Both the position numbers and the translations under genes were made by a program. Positions 1 through 13,800 of a DNA stretch of 64,000 nt are shown in pieces. The notes under the pieces are model-generated. The model was not told where the DNA came from, made no database searches, and saw nothing but the letters and a program-made list of their open reading frames with translations. The DNA comes from Pseudobdellovibrionaceae bacterium (lineage in GTDB: Bacteria > Bdellovibrionota > Bdellovibrionia > Bdellovibrionales > UBA1609): NCBI GenBank assembly GCA_023898385.1, contig CP060220.1, positions 62,001 to 126,000 of the forward strand, in the 5' to 3' direction. How positions within the stretch are numbered: position 1 is the first letter of the stretch; each line of letters opens with the position of its first letter.

Positions 1-252
1 CATTCCGTGTTGCTAGAAGGTGTAACGAAATACGCACAGTTATTTCCGCCAGAGCAGCAAGAAGTTTTAGCTCAACCCATGCTTGTGAAAATTTTAACAA
101 ATGCCAGTTTTACGGTGGGGATATCATTGATTCTTCATGGGCTGTTCACTGCCTGGGCAGCCTATCGCCTATCCCGCTGGGGTTGGTTAGCCGTAGCCGC
201 CGTGGGTGTCTACTTTTTCATGTTTGCCGGCTTAGTGGCGGCAGCCTTGTAG
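1..252 (+). CDS. C-terminal part of a small membrane protein (runs off left edge)
   Basis: The frame is already open at base 1, so the true start may lie outside the window; a GTG at position 7 is the first possible start seen. The visible part is about 81 residues with two hydrophobic stretches (roughly residues 32-53 and 58-81) separated by a short polar turn containing SRWGW, and it ends in a hydrophobic alanine-rich tail. This fits two membrane-spanning helices with the end of the protein in the membrane. No family motif is recognisable. About 295 bases without a convincing gene follow before the next CDS. Confidence 0.55.
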   Translation, partial: HSVLLEGVTKYAQLFPPEQQEVLAQPMLVKILTNASFTVGISLILHGLFTAWAAYRLSRWGWLAVAAVGVYFFMFAGLVAAAL

Positions 253-547
253 GGTGCCTGGTTTGTTTTTGGTCACTGTTATGGATTTGTGGGTCCGGTC
301 CTGGCAAAGCTTTAGTGCCAAATTTAAAGAACCACGTAGTCTGGGGGTATAGGATTGCGGTGCCCCGCTTCGAAGGAGGCCGGACCTGGAGCAGCCTCAC
401 TTTTTCATAATTTTGGTTCATTTTGATGCACATTTTTGTGCAATCGTCTCAACCTGGGACAGGGGTGGTTTTCTTTTTAGAGTATGTTCAGTTGTGTGAT
501 ATCCTCAAAGTAATGAATTGTATTTTCTATTGCCGGAGGATGGCTCT

Positions 548-1537
548 TTGCAAGATGTAATGACAAAAAACGACAATGGCGCTGGTCTAGTGAGCGTGTT
601 GGTGTTTTTAGGCGTATCAATGACAGTAATGTTGAGTTTGTTGACTTTGATCAATAATTTAACAAGGGCTCAGTCACGAGTTCAAACAAAAATGGATTCT
701 TTGTTGCTTAGGGATGAACTCGCTGCACTGTTTTGGGATTCAGCTGTGTGTACGGAGGTATTCCAGGGTCAAGAGCTTGACGTGACTGCGGAGTCAGTGG
801 CAGAGAAATTAAGGCAAAGGGCTTCAGACATTAAAAATCGAAATCTCGGCCACACTACCCTGGGTAAATATCAGCTAGGTGTGGCAAAGTTGAATGATTT
901 GCCAATTCAAGTTGTTGGACCGGCGGGCACCGACTATTTGGCCCGCGCATATGTAGAAATTGATTCGCCTTATAACTTTAATCCGCCAGCTGTATTGTTA
1001 AAGGTCACCGTGTCCAGCGGTAAAATCACAAGCTGTTCATCTAATACCAGGGACTTAACCGTTGTTGCTGACAACCAAAGTGGTGATGGTTGGGATTCAG
1101 GGACAGATCAAAGTTCTTTGGATTCCCGTGCCGCATGCCACTACGAAACGTCAAACTTCATTATTGACGCTAAAGTTGAAAAACATCAGCCGCCAGGAGG
1201 AGGGTACGGTTCTTCCTTTTATGTAGGTAAACTGTACGGGAAGTGGAAAACCCCTGATCCTGGCTTGCCGACGGGTTTTAGTGTGGAGTGCAGTTCGGGT
1301 AATGCATCGTCGCCGTGGGAAACCGAGTCGAGTGGGGTGATCACCTGGGATTGTTGGATCAGCGAAAGTGGCACAAGTGAACCCACCAGTACAAAATATC
1401 AAGTTTGCTCATGGGTTGATAAAACTGGTAGCGATGAAGTTTTGCGAGCACAGATTGTCAATTCTATAGGTGGGTCCTGTCGAGATAATATTTCTAGCAA
1501 AGTTATAACTTGTTCGGAGCCGCTGGCGGTGCCTTGA
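548..1537 (+). CDS. Prepilin-like protein with large extracellular domain
   Basis: The N-terminus has a short polar leader with a glycine followed by a long hydrophobic stretch (GLVSVLVFLGVSMTVMLSLL) and then a polar helix (NNLTRAQSRVQ), the layout of a type IV pilin or type II secretion pseudopilin. The usual Glu at position +5 is not obvious, so processing by prepilin peptidase is uncertain. I chose the TTG at 548 because GGAGGA lies 7 bases upstream; an ATG at 560 is possible. The rest (about 280 residues) has many Ser/Thr/Gly and scattered cysteines, suggesting a disulfide-bonded outer domain. Three further prepilin-like proteins occur at 49.6-53.1 kb. It lies 290 bases upstream of the giant lipoprotein gene on the same strand, so a shared role at the surface is possible but not shown. 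Confidence 0.6.
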   Translation: MQDVMTKNDNGAGLVSVLVFLGVSMTVMLSLLTLINNLTRAQSRVQTKMDSLLLRDELAALFWDSAVCTEVFQGQELDVTAESVAEKLRQRASDIKNRNLGHTTLGKYQLGVAKLNDLPIQVVGPAGTDYLARAYVEIDSPYNFNPPAVLLKVTVSSGKITSCSSNTRDLTVVADNQSGDGWDSGTDQSSLDSRAACHYETSNFIIDAKVEKHQPPGGGYGSSFYVGKLYGKWKTPDPGLPTGFSVECSSGNASSPWETESSGVITWDCWISESGTSEPTSTKYQVCSWVDKTGSDEVLRAQIVNSIGGSCRDNISSKVITCSEPLAVP

Positions 1538-1827
1538 AAAGAGCAAGGCTTTTGAGCAGGTTTTGTCCATTTTGGCCTATAGCGTCTTCAAGTAGACTAT
1601 GGCGCCAGGTGAGTGTTTCCGTCTTGGGTCAAGGTGGCTTTATTGATCCCAGGGGGAGCCCTAGTCGCAATTGATTCACGTATTAATTCACGTCATCCCA
1701 CAATAACTCCTGTATCAATTCGAGACTAAAAAAACCAAAAAATCCCTCAAGGTTTGTCGACTTTCGTCCGATCTATATTCGAAGACCTATTTGATAGATG
1801 TTGAACGTTAAAAAGGGTTAGAAGAGA

Positions 1828-4800
1828 TTGGAAAAGCTTTTTTATAAAATCATCGATATCGTATTTGGGCGTGCAAAGATATTTTTGCAAGTCGGGGCCA
1901 TCGTTCAACTTATTTTTGCAGTTGGTTGCAGCATTGGCGATACGACGTTGACGGGTAACTTTATGGGGGCGCTTAAATCCACGGCCGCCCTCAGCCTTGA
2001 AAACAATCTCCACTTTCAAATTCCAGAAGATGCTCAGACTCAGTTTGTAATGAAGCTTTCTGACCCCGTCGACAAAGACACACGAGTGGATTGGGTGATT
2101 TTTCCTGATGGTGGCGGCGATGCCAGCAGTGATTTTACGGCGATCTCGGGCACTTCAACCATTCCGAAGGGTGAGATTTCATACTCAGTGGCTCTTCCGA
2201 TCAATGACGACAATTTGTATGAAGGCAACGAAATATTTCGTTGGGTTTTTATCAGCTACAGTGAGCATCTCACCGTTGATATAGAACAATATAATTTTAC
2301 TATTATCGATAACGAGCCCGTTCCAACCCTATCTCTTTCTAGTGGTTCCAGTCAGTTTAACGAAGCTGATGGGAGTGTTACGGTTGGTGTTATTGTAAAC
2401 CCTCCAAGTGCTTTTCCCGTTGATATTTCGTACACGGTTGGCGGGTCAGCTCTTGGCGCCGGTGATGATTATGACAACTTTGTGGCTGGCAATTTGAATA
2501 TTGCCGCGGGTAATGCCACGGCCAACTTTAACATCGATCTTGTTGATGATGCCACAGATGAAACTGATGAAACTATCGTCATTAACTTGACTGGAGCCTT
2601 GGTGGACGGCTCCATAGTCGCGACATTGGCGGCTCCCAACGCTCACGCATTGACCATAGTAGATAACGAAAATGCCATTCTTAGCATAACGGACTCCAAT
2701 CCCTATGATTTTGGCAACGTGAGCGTGAATGGAAGCTCCACATACAGTTTTACTTTGAGCAACGCGGGAGCTGGTGCAGCAACTGCACTTGCCGATTCTC
2801 TGGGTCTTTCAGCGCCATTTGAATTTTTAGATGGAACCTATCCTGGTAATGGGGGTAACTGCGGAGGAGCACTTGCCGCAGGTGGATCGTGCGTTTTAGT
2901 GGTGGAGTTTGCCCCCACAGCCACAGGTAGTTTTTCTGATGACATTGAACTTTCTTACTTTGACGGTATGGATTCGCAGTCCATCGTTCACGGCGTTCAG
3001 GGAAATGGCGCATCCGGCGCGGTTCTTACAATCAGCGATGCCGCCACTTATGACTACGGCTTGACTGAAAATAGCACAACAAAAGATCACAGTTTTACTA
3101 TCACAAATACTGGGGGCAGCCCGGCTTCAAGTATTGCTTATTCAGGTTTGGCAGCTCCTTATGATTATAAAGACAGCGTGTTTCCGGGCACGGGTGGTGA
3201 TTGTGGTGCTACGCTTGCGGGCGGAGCTACTTGTACTCTCGTCATTTCATTTTCGCCATCGGCCAGTGGCGCATACCCAGAGCAGCTAGTGGTGGATTAT
3301 GACTCTGGTACGGGAATGTCTCAAGTGACTCGCGACATTGCGGGTGTGGGTGCAAGTCCTTTTACGTGGACGGGTCTAGGGGTTGACAGCAATTGGGCCA
3401 CAGCCGGTAACTGGCTCGGGGGCAGTGCTCCAGGTGTTTCTGATGTGGCGGTGTTTGATCAATATTGCACAAACTGCAATGCAACGGTCAATGCTTCCAT
3501 AAGTATTGCCGGAGCCGAAATGAAAACAGGCTATACCGGCACCATCACACAGGCCTCTGGTGCATCGATAACAATTGGCGCATCGGGCTGGACCCAGCAG
3601 GTGGGAACATTTGTTGGTGGTGATAGCGATTTTGTGCTTAGTGATGCACCAGGTGGTAACTTTTCTCTATCTGGAGGGTCATTCACTGGCCCCAACGCCT
3701 TATTTAAACCACTCAATGGGTTTAGTATTAGTGGAGGTTCCTTCACAGCAAGTCCGACCACTCACCTCGGTGGGCTCGGTGGCGGCATAATAAATATTGG
3801 GGCGAGCGAGCTTAACGATGTTGAATTTTTAGAGGCGATAATATTGACTGGCACGCTAAAGGTTAATGGTGACTTACTGATAAACGCCAGTGGCACAGCT
3901 GTCATTAATGGCGGGACCATTGAAGTGGCTGGAAATGTCAATGTGACAAACCAAAATGGTGGAACTTCATTATTGAAGTTTGTTGGGACATCGAACTCCA
4001 CCTTAACAGTTGCAAACGGCGAAAAGATCAACAAACTAGAACTTGCTATGGGGGCGGCTCAGACCTTAACTGTTGCTGGTGACTTTAGCGCCTGTGGTGG
4101 ATTTACCTATACGTCAGGGATACTAAATGCCACGGGGTCGACCATTGATTTTACATGCGTAGGCGGCGTCAGTATGAACGCGGGATCGGCTCACTTCGAC
4201 AGCGTTAAGTTTTCTGAAAACACAACCATAACAGGCTTCCTCAATATTGATGGAGATTTGACATTAAACGGCAGCTACGCATTAAATGCTGGAGAAGTCT
4301 TGGTCGCTGGAAATGTCACCTCCAGCTCTTGGTCGCAAGGTACGAGCGCAATGACTTTCAATGGTGCAGGCCTACAAACAATTACCTCCAGTGCCGTCTC
4401 AGAGCTACCCACTAGTGCATTCAAGATAGACAAAGCTTCGGGCACTGTCGTGCTTGCAAACGCCATTAGCCTCAACGGTGCAGGCCAAGACCTCAATATC
4501 CTAGATGGCGACCTCGACCTCAACGGCTTTGATCTCACCGTCAACGATCAACTGAATGTTGGTGATGGTTCCGGCGCCGCAAGTAGCGCTCGAATACTAA
4601 AAGCCTGTAGTACCATCACTGCTGGCACACAAACCGTAAATCCCACAGATGGAGAAATTGTGGGCTCAAGTTCAAATCCAAACATCACCATTTCAGATGC
4701 GACAGTGGCCGAAGGCGGTAACCTCGTATTTAACGTGGCATTAAGCGAAGGTGTTTGCGCTACCGACTTCACTGTGAACTATTCTATAAGTAATGGGACG

Positions 4801-7800
4801 ACGACCGCGGCCGACTATGCGACACCTGCCAACGATTCGGATGCGACTCCTGCCGATGGCATATTAACGCTTTCATCTGGAGCAACAAGCGGCACCGTAA
4901 CGATTGCGACAACAACAGATGCCAATATGGAGATGGATGAGTACCTCATTGTCGTGCTTTCTGTCAATTCCCATGGAACCTTCGTGGATGACACTGGCCG
5001 CGGTGTTATCGAAAACGACGATGACAATGGGTACATTTGGACCGGTGATGCGGGTGATGGCGATTTCCATAATGGGGCTAACTGGAGTAACGGAGTCACC
5101 GCGCCTGGAAATACCAATGTGGTATTATTTGATGATGTCTGTGCCGATGTGCCAAGCAATTGTGATGTGCTAGTTTCAAATGGCAATGTGGATGTCCAGG
5201 GTTTTTGGATCAACGAATCTTACGCGGGCACGATCACCCAAGGAGCAGGTCGCACGATAAAAGTGGGAAATTCTTATTTTGAACAAAGAGGCGGCACTTT
5301 CGTGGGGGGTGATTCCACTATTGATGTGGATCGGTTTTACATGAAAGCCGGTACATTTATCAGTACCACTGGTGAGCTTCGAGTGGGGCAAGTGAGCGTC
5401 GCTGGCGGCGGGCAGTTAAGTGTCACCGGTGGCGCCTTTGACAACAACTCTGGAACCGTTCGAATGGATGGTCAAATTTGGGATGTGAACCCAGTTCGGG
5501 TTGGTGAATTGACTGCACCGTCTGGTTTAACACTCAACAATCTTATTATTGATGCTCATGATACGGAGACTGGCAGCGGGGCGGATGATGCCTACGTCGT
5601 AATTGCGAATGGCACAACAATTCATGTTGATGGCGACCTCACAATTCGCGATGGATTCATTGGGGGCGTCAATATGGGCATTTACCCTGGCAACATCTAT
5701 TTAAAGGGAAATTTTTATCAATTGGACGTTAGTTCCAGTATACGGTCTGAAGTTGTTCAACTGGGTTATGATATAGTTCCACCCATTGTTTACTTTGATA
5801 GCGGTGGGTCGCAAGAATATTCAGGAACGTCAAATACTCGGGGTCCACGAATCACGGTGACAAATGGGTCAGTGGTAACACCTGCTGCAGGGACAACGGA
5901 CGTTGGTTTCTCATCCTTTGCCCTTTTGAGTGGTTCATTTCAGGCTCCATCAGGAACGATGAAGTTGGGGTACAACACCAGTTCAGATGCAGATATGCTC
6001 AGTGGTTGGACCCATACGGGAGGTATTTTCGATCATAATTTTGGGACCATTAAATTTGATTCAAATGGATACTTCAATAATCCCCGAAATGGCTGCACTG
6101 TGAACTCACCAAGTGGGACTACGTTTTACAATCTTCACATAGCGGTGAGGGATTATGCCTCCGACAGCGGCTACAATGGCGCTGAATTCGACTGGAGTGC
6201 AGCTTCCCCATTGACGGTCCTTAATGATCTTATCGTTACTGATGGCGTAGTAAAGGCCGGCGGCAGTTTCATAGTCGGTCGAGATGTGCGTTTAAACTAT
6301 ACAAATGCGCAAATCCACGCTGAAGGGTTTTCTGCGGGACTCACATTTAACGGTGCATCAGATGCAGCCATCGAAGTTCAGTTGGGCGCTTCCGGTTTTA
6401 GTACATCATTAAATGTTGAAAAAGATAGTACGAGTACTACAACAATGCTGAGCGATATTAACCTGAGTAGCGCGGGTTTGGATCTCAATTTGGATTCAGG
6501 CACATTGGATATCAATGGTCACAACCTAACAGTCAACGACCAACTCAATGTGGGCGATGGTGTTGGCGCCGCAAGTAGTGCCCGCATTTTAAAAGATTGC
6601 AATACCATCACGGCTGGCACCCAAACAGTGAATCCCACTGACGGTGAAATTGTAGGTTCAGGAAGCAATCCGAATATCACCATCTCGGATGCCACAGTGT
6701 TAGAAGGTGGCAACCTCGTATTTAACGTCACACTCTCTGAAGGTGTGTGCGGAAGTGCAACAAATATCACCTTCACCACCGATAATGGCACGGCAGTGGC
6801 TGGCAGCGACTACACGGATAATGACAGCACACTCGTCATCGCTGCCGGCGATACCAGTGGCACCATTACAGTGGTTACCGCCGACGATGGCACTGGCGTG
6901 GCTGGTACAATGGAGTTTGATGAGACTCTTTATATTAACCTCACGGGCACAGACCAAGGTGCAATTACTGACAGCCAAGGGATTGGTACGATTCTCAATG
7001 AGGACGACAACGGCTACATTTGGATGGGTCGTACTGATAGTGACTGGAATACGGGCGCCAACTGGTCAGGCAGCGCCGTGCCTCCCACCGACGGCAGTGT
7101 GGTGGTGGCCTTCACCGGTGCCTGTCAGGCTGAAGCAACTTGCAATGCGGTGACAGCTGGCAATGTGGATGTGAAAGGCATGTGGCTTTATGGTTCTTAC
7201 GTCGGCACTATCACGCAAAGTCCTGGAAATACTGTTGATGTGGGTACGGATCGGTGGATCCAAAACTCGGGAATATTTAGCGGTGGTAGCAGCCCCATCC
7301 AAATCGCCGAGTATGTCTTGAGTGGTGGTGTATTTACAAGCACCTCGGGCTCTTTGACGGTGGGTTATGACCTGCCGCTTAATACCAGCAACGCAGACGG
7401 ATTCACCGTTTCAGGTGGTACTTTCAATCATAATTCAGGAACGCTCGAATTCAAAAATCAGGCCCTCATTAATGATGCCACTTGGCGTCCTCAGGTAGTT
7501 GTAGATGTTTCAGGCAGCCTGGAGCTAAACGATGTCGTGGTAGATATAAATAATTCGGTTGGCCAATTTTCTCACGCTTCTGTCGACATTGCGGTGGGGA
7601 ATACTCTTGTAGTCAACGGTGATCTTACAATCCACAATGGATATTTGCGTGAAGGTCAAATTGACTTAAAAGGCGATTTGATACTGAACTGTGCAAGTGG
7701 TCCTGGTGTCAATTTGTGTGCTGAAGGGGGGACCACGGTCATTACAATGACCGGTGGCTCACCTCAAGAATATACACACCAAGTAGGCGCTTTTGCTCCA

Positions 7801-10800
7801 TTTCTGGTCATCAATTCTAGTTCCACAGTAGGCCCTTCCGCCGGAACTTCGACTCTTGGCGTTTTTGAGTTTACGCTTCAGTCTGGCGGCTTTACAGCTC
7901 CAACAGGCCTGATGGAAGTCGGCTATAAGATGCCGAATACAACTGCAAATACAAATGGATTTACAGTTTCTGGTGGAACCTACAATCATAACGGCGGCAC
8001 GCTAGAGTTTTTAGGTGAGATGTGGAATGCGGGGTCAACGGTGCGTCCAGTTACAGTTGTCGATGTCCCAGGATCACTCACATTAAATGATTTAGTGGTC
8101 GACATTAAAGACACATCGGGCGCAAACAGCAATGTTTCAGTTGAAATTGCAGCAGGTGACACTTTAGTTGTTCAAGGCGACTTGACCATAAATGATGGGC
8201 AACTGATAGGACAGACTATTGATCTAAAAGGAAATCTCATCATTAATTGTGCCGACGGCTTTGATGGTAATTCTTGTGCAGAGGGTGGCACCACAATCAT
8301 TTTAATGACTGGTGCATCACCGCAGGAATACACACATGAGCCGGGTGGTTTTGTGCCAACATTACATATCAATTCAACTTCGACAGTTTCTCCTGCTTTG
8401 GGCATAACATCACTAGGCGTGTGGAAGTTTGTTCTTCAGAGTGGGACTTTCAGCGCTCCTGCGGGGACAATGCAAGTCGGTTACAGGATGAGCAATAATG
8501 CTTCAAATGCAGACGGTTTTACTGTTTTAGGTGGCACTTTTAATCACAGTTCAGGAACCTTGGAATTTTTGGGTAACGAGTGGTCGGGAAGTTCGATGGC
8601 GAGTGTCACTACAATTGATGTGGCAAGTTCATTGGATGTTTATAATTTAATTGTCAACGTTGCAGATACATCTGGTGATTTTGACGACGTTTCTGTAGAT
8701 ATCACTGCTGGTGACACGATTGTAGTCAACGGTGACTTGACCATTGAAAATGGTTATTTGAAAGATGGAGTCATCGATTTAAAGGGCAATCTACAAATAA
8801 ATTGTGATGATGGTCCTTCAGGAAATCTTTGCGCCCAAGGAGGTACGACCGAACTACATTTTACAGGACCTGGTGATCAGAATATTAGTATTGCTTCGAA
8901 TGCCACTGCTCCCGGAGGTGTTTTTACGGTTTCAAAATCTTCTGGTGATGTTGTTCAATTGAGTTCCGTAAATTTAAGTGCTGCTGGCCAAGATCTTCTG
9001 ATCTACGATGGCGATTGGAACATGGCAGGATATGACCTCACTGTTAATGATCAACTCAACGTGGGCGATGGTGTTGGCGCCGCAAGTAGTGCCCGCATTT
9101 TAAAAGATTGCAATACCATCACGGCTGGCACCCAAACAGTGAATCCCACTGACGGTGAAATTGTAGGTTCCGGAAATAATCCAGATATCACCATCTCTGA
9201 CGCCTCTGTGCTAGAGGGTGGCAACCTAGTATTTAATGTATCCTTAAGTGAAGGCGTTTGTGCAACCGACTTTTCGGTGAATTACTCTATCAATGACGGT
9301 ACTGCGACCACAGCGAACTCTGATTATGCTGTTCCGGCAACAGATTCTGATGCTGCTCCGAACGACGGTGTATTAACTCTATCGGGTGGTGCCACATCGG
9401 GCACGATCACTGTGGCGTCTACTGCAGATGCGACGATGGAGATTGATGAAAACATGACTGTGGTATTGGACACTCCATCGCATGGCGCACTTACTGACAA
9501 CACTGGCGTGGGAGTTATAGAAAACGATGATGACAACGGATATATTTGGACGGGCGATGCTGGCGATTCGAACTTTAGCAACGGCGCCAACTGGAGTAAT
9601 GGAACACTCGCACCTGGGCCGGGCGATATTGTTTTATTTGATGATATTTGCAGTGATGTGCCGGCAAACTGCGATGTGGAAACTACGGCTAGTGTGTCTA
9701 TTACGGGAATAATGTTTAACAATGACTACCCTGGTACGTTTACGCAAAACAGTGGCCACCAGATATCTACGATTAATCGTTGGCTGCAAGATGGTGGAAC
9801 CTTTGTGGGCGGAGATTCTAATGTCACCGTTCAAAGTAGTTTCCAGTTGTTAAACGGAAGCTTTACCAGCACCTCTGCAACGCTTGCGGTAGACTACGGT
9901 ACAAATCGGACTCACATATTTGGAAATACGGCCAATTTTACTCATAACAATGGAAAATTACGATTTTATACAAACAACTCCACGTCCGACAATGTGATTA
10001 CATTAAATAGGAATATTGACTTATATGACTTGGAGTTTATCCGGACAAGCTCTGGTGGTTCCTATACTCATTGGAATTTTAATAGCACAGGTGTTTTTAA
10101 TGTAACAAACGATTTGTACTACACTCGAACATTAGCTGGGGGGCTGTCACTAACGGGAAGTTCCATTGAGGTTAAGGGCGACATATTTGCCGGTGGAGGG
10201 TATCATTCGGGGGCCCCTAAAATAACTACGGTAGTAAAATTAAACGGCACAGCAGACCAATACTATAATTATACAAGTGGCGTATTTCCTCGCCTTAATA
10301 TAGAGAAAGTTTCAGGGAGCGTTTTGCCAGAGGTCGGTACCACAGCCCTTGAGGTCACGAGTCTTCGGTTACTTCAGGGTACCTTTACCGCACCTACGGG
10401 CACATTGAGTATCTTCTCTCGCGATGGAAATCAGATTCAAATCGATGCGGGCACAACATTTAATCACAATAACGGAAATCTCCGCTTACGTTTTGAGGGG
10501 GCCGGCGGGTCAACCGGTACAGTAAACTTAGCTTCGGATTTAAATCTTTACGACATGCAAGTTTCAAGAGGCAACTCCGGTACAGGCTCTCAGACTATTC
10601 AAATAAGCGGTGGAAATATCCATTTAATCGATGACTTGTTGTTAACCGCCCACACCGGTACCGGCCCTTTCAAGCTGAATGGCGGAAAAATCTTTGTGGG
10701 TGGCGATATGACTGTGGAAACACCGTATTCCGGAGGCTCAACACAAATTGAATTTGATGGGCCGGGCGATCAAACAGCGAGTGTTATTAGTGGATCATTG

Positions 10801-13800
10801 CCACAGGGAACCTTTACTATAAATAAATTCAGCGGCTCAGTTCTGCTTGGATCTGCTTTGAATTTAGGTGGCACCGGGCAAGATTTGAGTATTTTAAATG
10901 GTGATTTCCTACTCAATGGTTATGATTTGACAGTGAACGACCAGCTCAACGTAGGCGATGGTGTGGGTGCTGCAAATAGTGCGCGAATTTTAAAAGATTG
11001 CAACACTATCACCGCAGGTGCACAAAATGTAAATCCCACTGACGGTGTTATTGAGGGTTCAAGCTCGAATCCAAATATAACCATTTCTGATGCCTCCGTG
11101 TTAGAAGGCGGCAACCTTGTCTTTAATGTGGCATTAAGCGAAGGGGTCTGCGCCACAGACTTCACAGTAAACTATTCCGTTGCTGACGGTACCGCTACCA
11201 CTGCGAATTTGGATTACTCAACGCCGGCCACTGACTCTGATGCCACACCCAATGATGGTATTTTAACGATTTCAGGTGGTGGTACTTCTGGCACAATCAC
11301 CGTGGCGACCACGGCCGATGCTACAATGGAGCTTGACGAAACCATCAATGTTTCGATCAACAGTGCCTCTCACGGCAGTATCACCGATAGCAGCGCAGTA
11401 GGGGTGATCGAAAATGACGATGACAACGGCTATATTTGGACAGGCGACACTGGTAACGGTAGTCTATCTGATGGTGCAAACTGGAGTAACGGCTCCACGG
11501 CCCCTGGTCCAGGTGTGGTTGTGATGTTTAATGACACATGTAGTGATGTGCCAGTTAATTGCGACGCAGTGACCACGTCAAATTTTAGTGTGGCCGGTAT
11601 ATTGATGGCATCAAATTACGCAGGCACTATCACTCAAGATCTCGGACACTCAATCACCGTGGGCACCTCCGGTTGGACGATGGAGGGCGGGACGTTTGAT
11701 GGTGGTAACTCGCAAATTGCAGTTGGTGACTCGAATTTAGAAATTCTCGGTGGAGTGTTTACTTCTACTCAAGGTCAATTGAGGCTCACTTATAATCAGG
11801 CTCCTGGTGGTATTGGTAGTGCGACACCTCTTAAAATCACGGGTGGCGTTTTTAATCATAACTCAGGTACATTATATGCGGATGGCAAGAAGAACGGCAC
11901 AAACTTTGCTTATAACATGGATGTTCCCTTCGATCAGGCATTCTACAATTTCACTCTCGATAATACTTATAATAGGATTGGATATTTTAGAATCATTGGC
12001 GGCGGGCAAATCCGGGTTTTGAATAATCTAAAGTTTTCTACAACTGCCGGAAACGTGGGTGCGACTTTTGATACGGGAACAATTGTTCACGAGGGGCCAA
12101 AAATTATCTCCGATCGCGCCGATTATGCGTACCAAATTGGTCATGGCGATGGCCTAGTAAAAATAGCGGGATCGTCAAATCAGAAATTTGAGACGTTAAA
12201 CAACGGATACTTTCCTCGCCTTCAATATGATAGTCCTGGTAACAGCTTGTCGCCTGAGGTTGGAACGACAGAACTCAATGCCATTTCTCTAGATATTCAA
12301 AATGGAAATTTCGTGGGACCGAATACGATCAGTTTGGGTAAAACCAACTTTTATGGAGAAGTGCCATTCCAGATTTCAGCGACAGGTGATTTTGATGAAA
12401 CGGCAGTGAACGAATTTAATTTGGTTGGTGCTTCAAATGGGAGCAATAAAACAAATTCAATTTCAATTGCCGAAGATGTTTACATACCGACATTAAATAT
12501 AACCGGTATCGACGCATCAGGTGGGACGAGAACTACATTTCACACATTCTCTGGCGTCGGGAAATTCAACGTGACAAATCAGCTGAATATCACGTCGTCA
12601 GCGTTGGATAAAGAAGCCATTAACGGCAACCTCTACGTACAGGGCCACATCAATATCGATGGTGTTTCAACTTCAGGCACGGGCACGATCACACTCAACG
12701 GCGGTGGGGACCAAAATTTCACGCAAATAAACGGTGGAGGATTCGATCACATCATAGTGGATAAACTCGGCGGCGAGGTGGTTCAGCAAACTGCTGTTTC
12801 AATTGGTGCAAAAAATCTAACCATCGTGAATGGTGATTGGGAAATGAACAATTTTGATTTCACAACCACAGGAACGGTGGATGTGGGCGACGGCATTGGA
12901 GCAGCGAGCACGGCCCGAATTTTAAAAGGCTGTAGTACGATCACGGCCGGCACACAAAACGTGAGCCCCACAGATGGAGAAATCGTAGTGTCAGGCTCTA
13001 ATCCCAACGTCACTATATCAAATGAGTCGGTGACTGAAGGTGGTGCGTTGGTGTTTGATGTAAACTTGTCAGAGGCCGTGTGCGGCGGTAATTTTACAGT
13101 GAACTACGCCGTCGTGGACGGTACGGCCACTCTGGCTGATTCCGACTATAGTGGCACACCGACTGACAGCGATGGCGCCCCTAGTGATGGCACATTAACT
13201 TTGGCTTCAGGTGTTTCAACCGGTACGGTTTCGATCGCGACAATATCAGATGGCACCAAAGAGTTTAATGAAAAACTCTATGTGAACTTATCTTCAAACT
13301 CACACGGAACCATCACGGTGGCGCAAGGCACGGGCACCATTGTGGATGATGATGGCGCAGCGGGCCCTGCCATGGTGAACATAGCCTCTCCACTTAACAC
13401 CGATTTTATAGTTGCTGGTAACCAAGCAGCTCTGCCTGTTCAAGGCTACTGTACAGAAAGCGGTCTCACAGTAACGATCAGTGCCAATGATACCAACGGC
13501 GGCACCGCAGCTGTCACTCCCACAACGCAACCCACATGCACAAGTGGTGAGTATTCAACCACTTTAGATGTATCAAGCCTCGATGATGACACGATTACGA
13601 TCACAGCCGATCATGACTCAGCCACACAGGCTAGTGTGAGCCTATTGAAGTTGACATCACCACCTTCTGTGGCAATTACATCCCCATTGGCTTCGGACTA
13701 TATAGCCATCAGTAACGAGTCAACTTTCACGGTAAGTGGCACATGTAGTGCTAACGGCCAGGAGGTCACCATTGGAGCTTATGATGCCAATGGAGCAACG

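Larger units (their letters stand above)
3361..13350 (+). repeat. Five tandem intragenic modules (556-842 codons each)
   Basis: Within the giant gene, modules start at about 3361, 5029, 7012, 9538 and 11428. The last four begin with GYIW right after an Asp/Asn turn, followed by GANWSNG-like residues. Each ends with a conserved VNDQLNVGDG-type block and a Calx-beta domain. The middle parts have diverged strongly while the block near each end has stayed almost constant. Confidence 0.85.
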
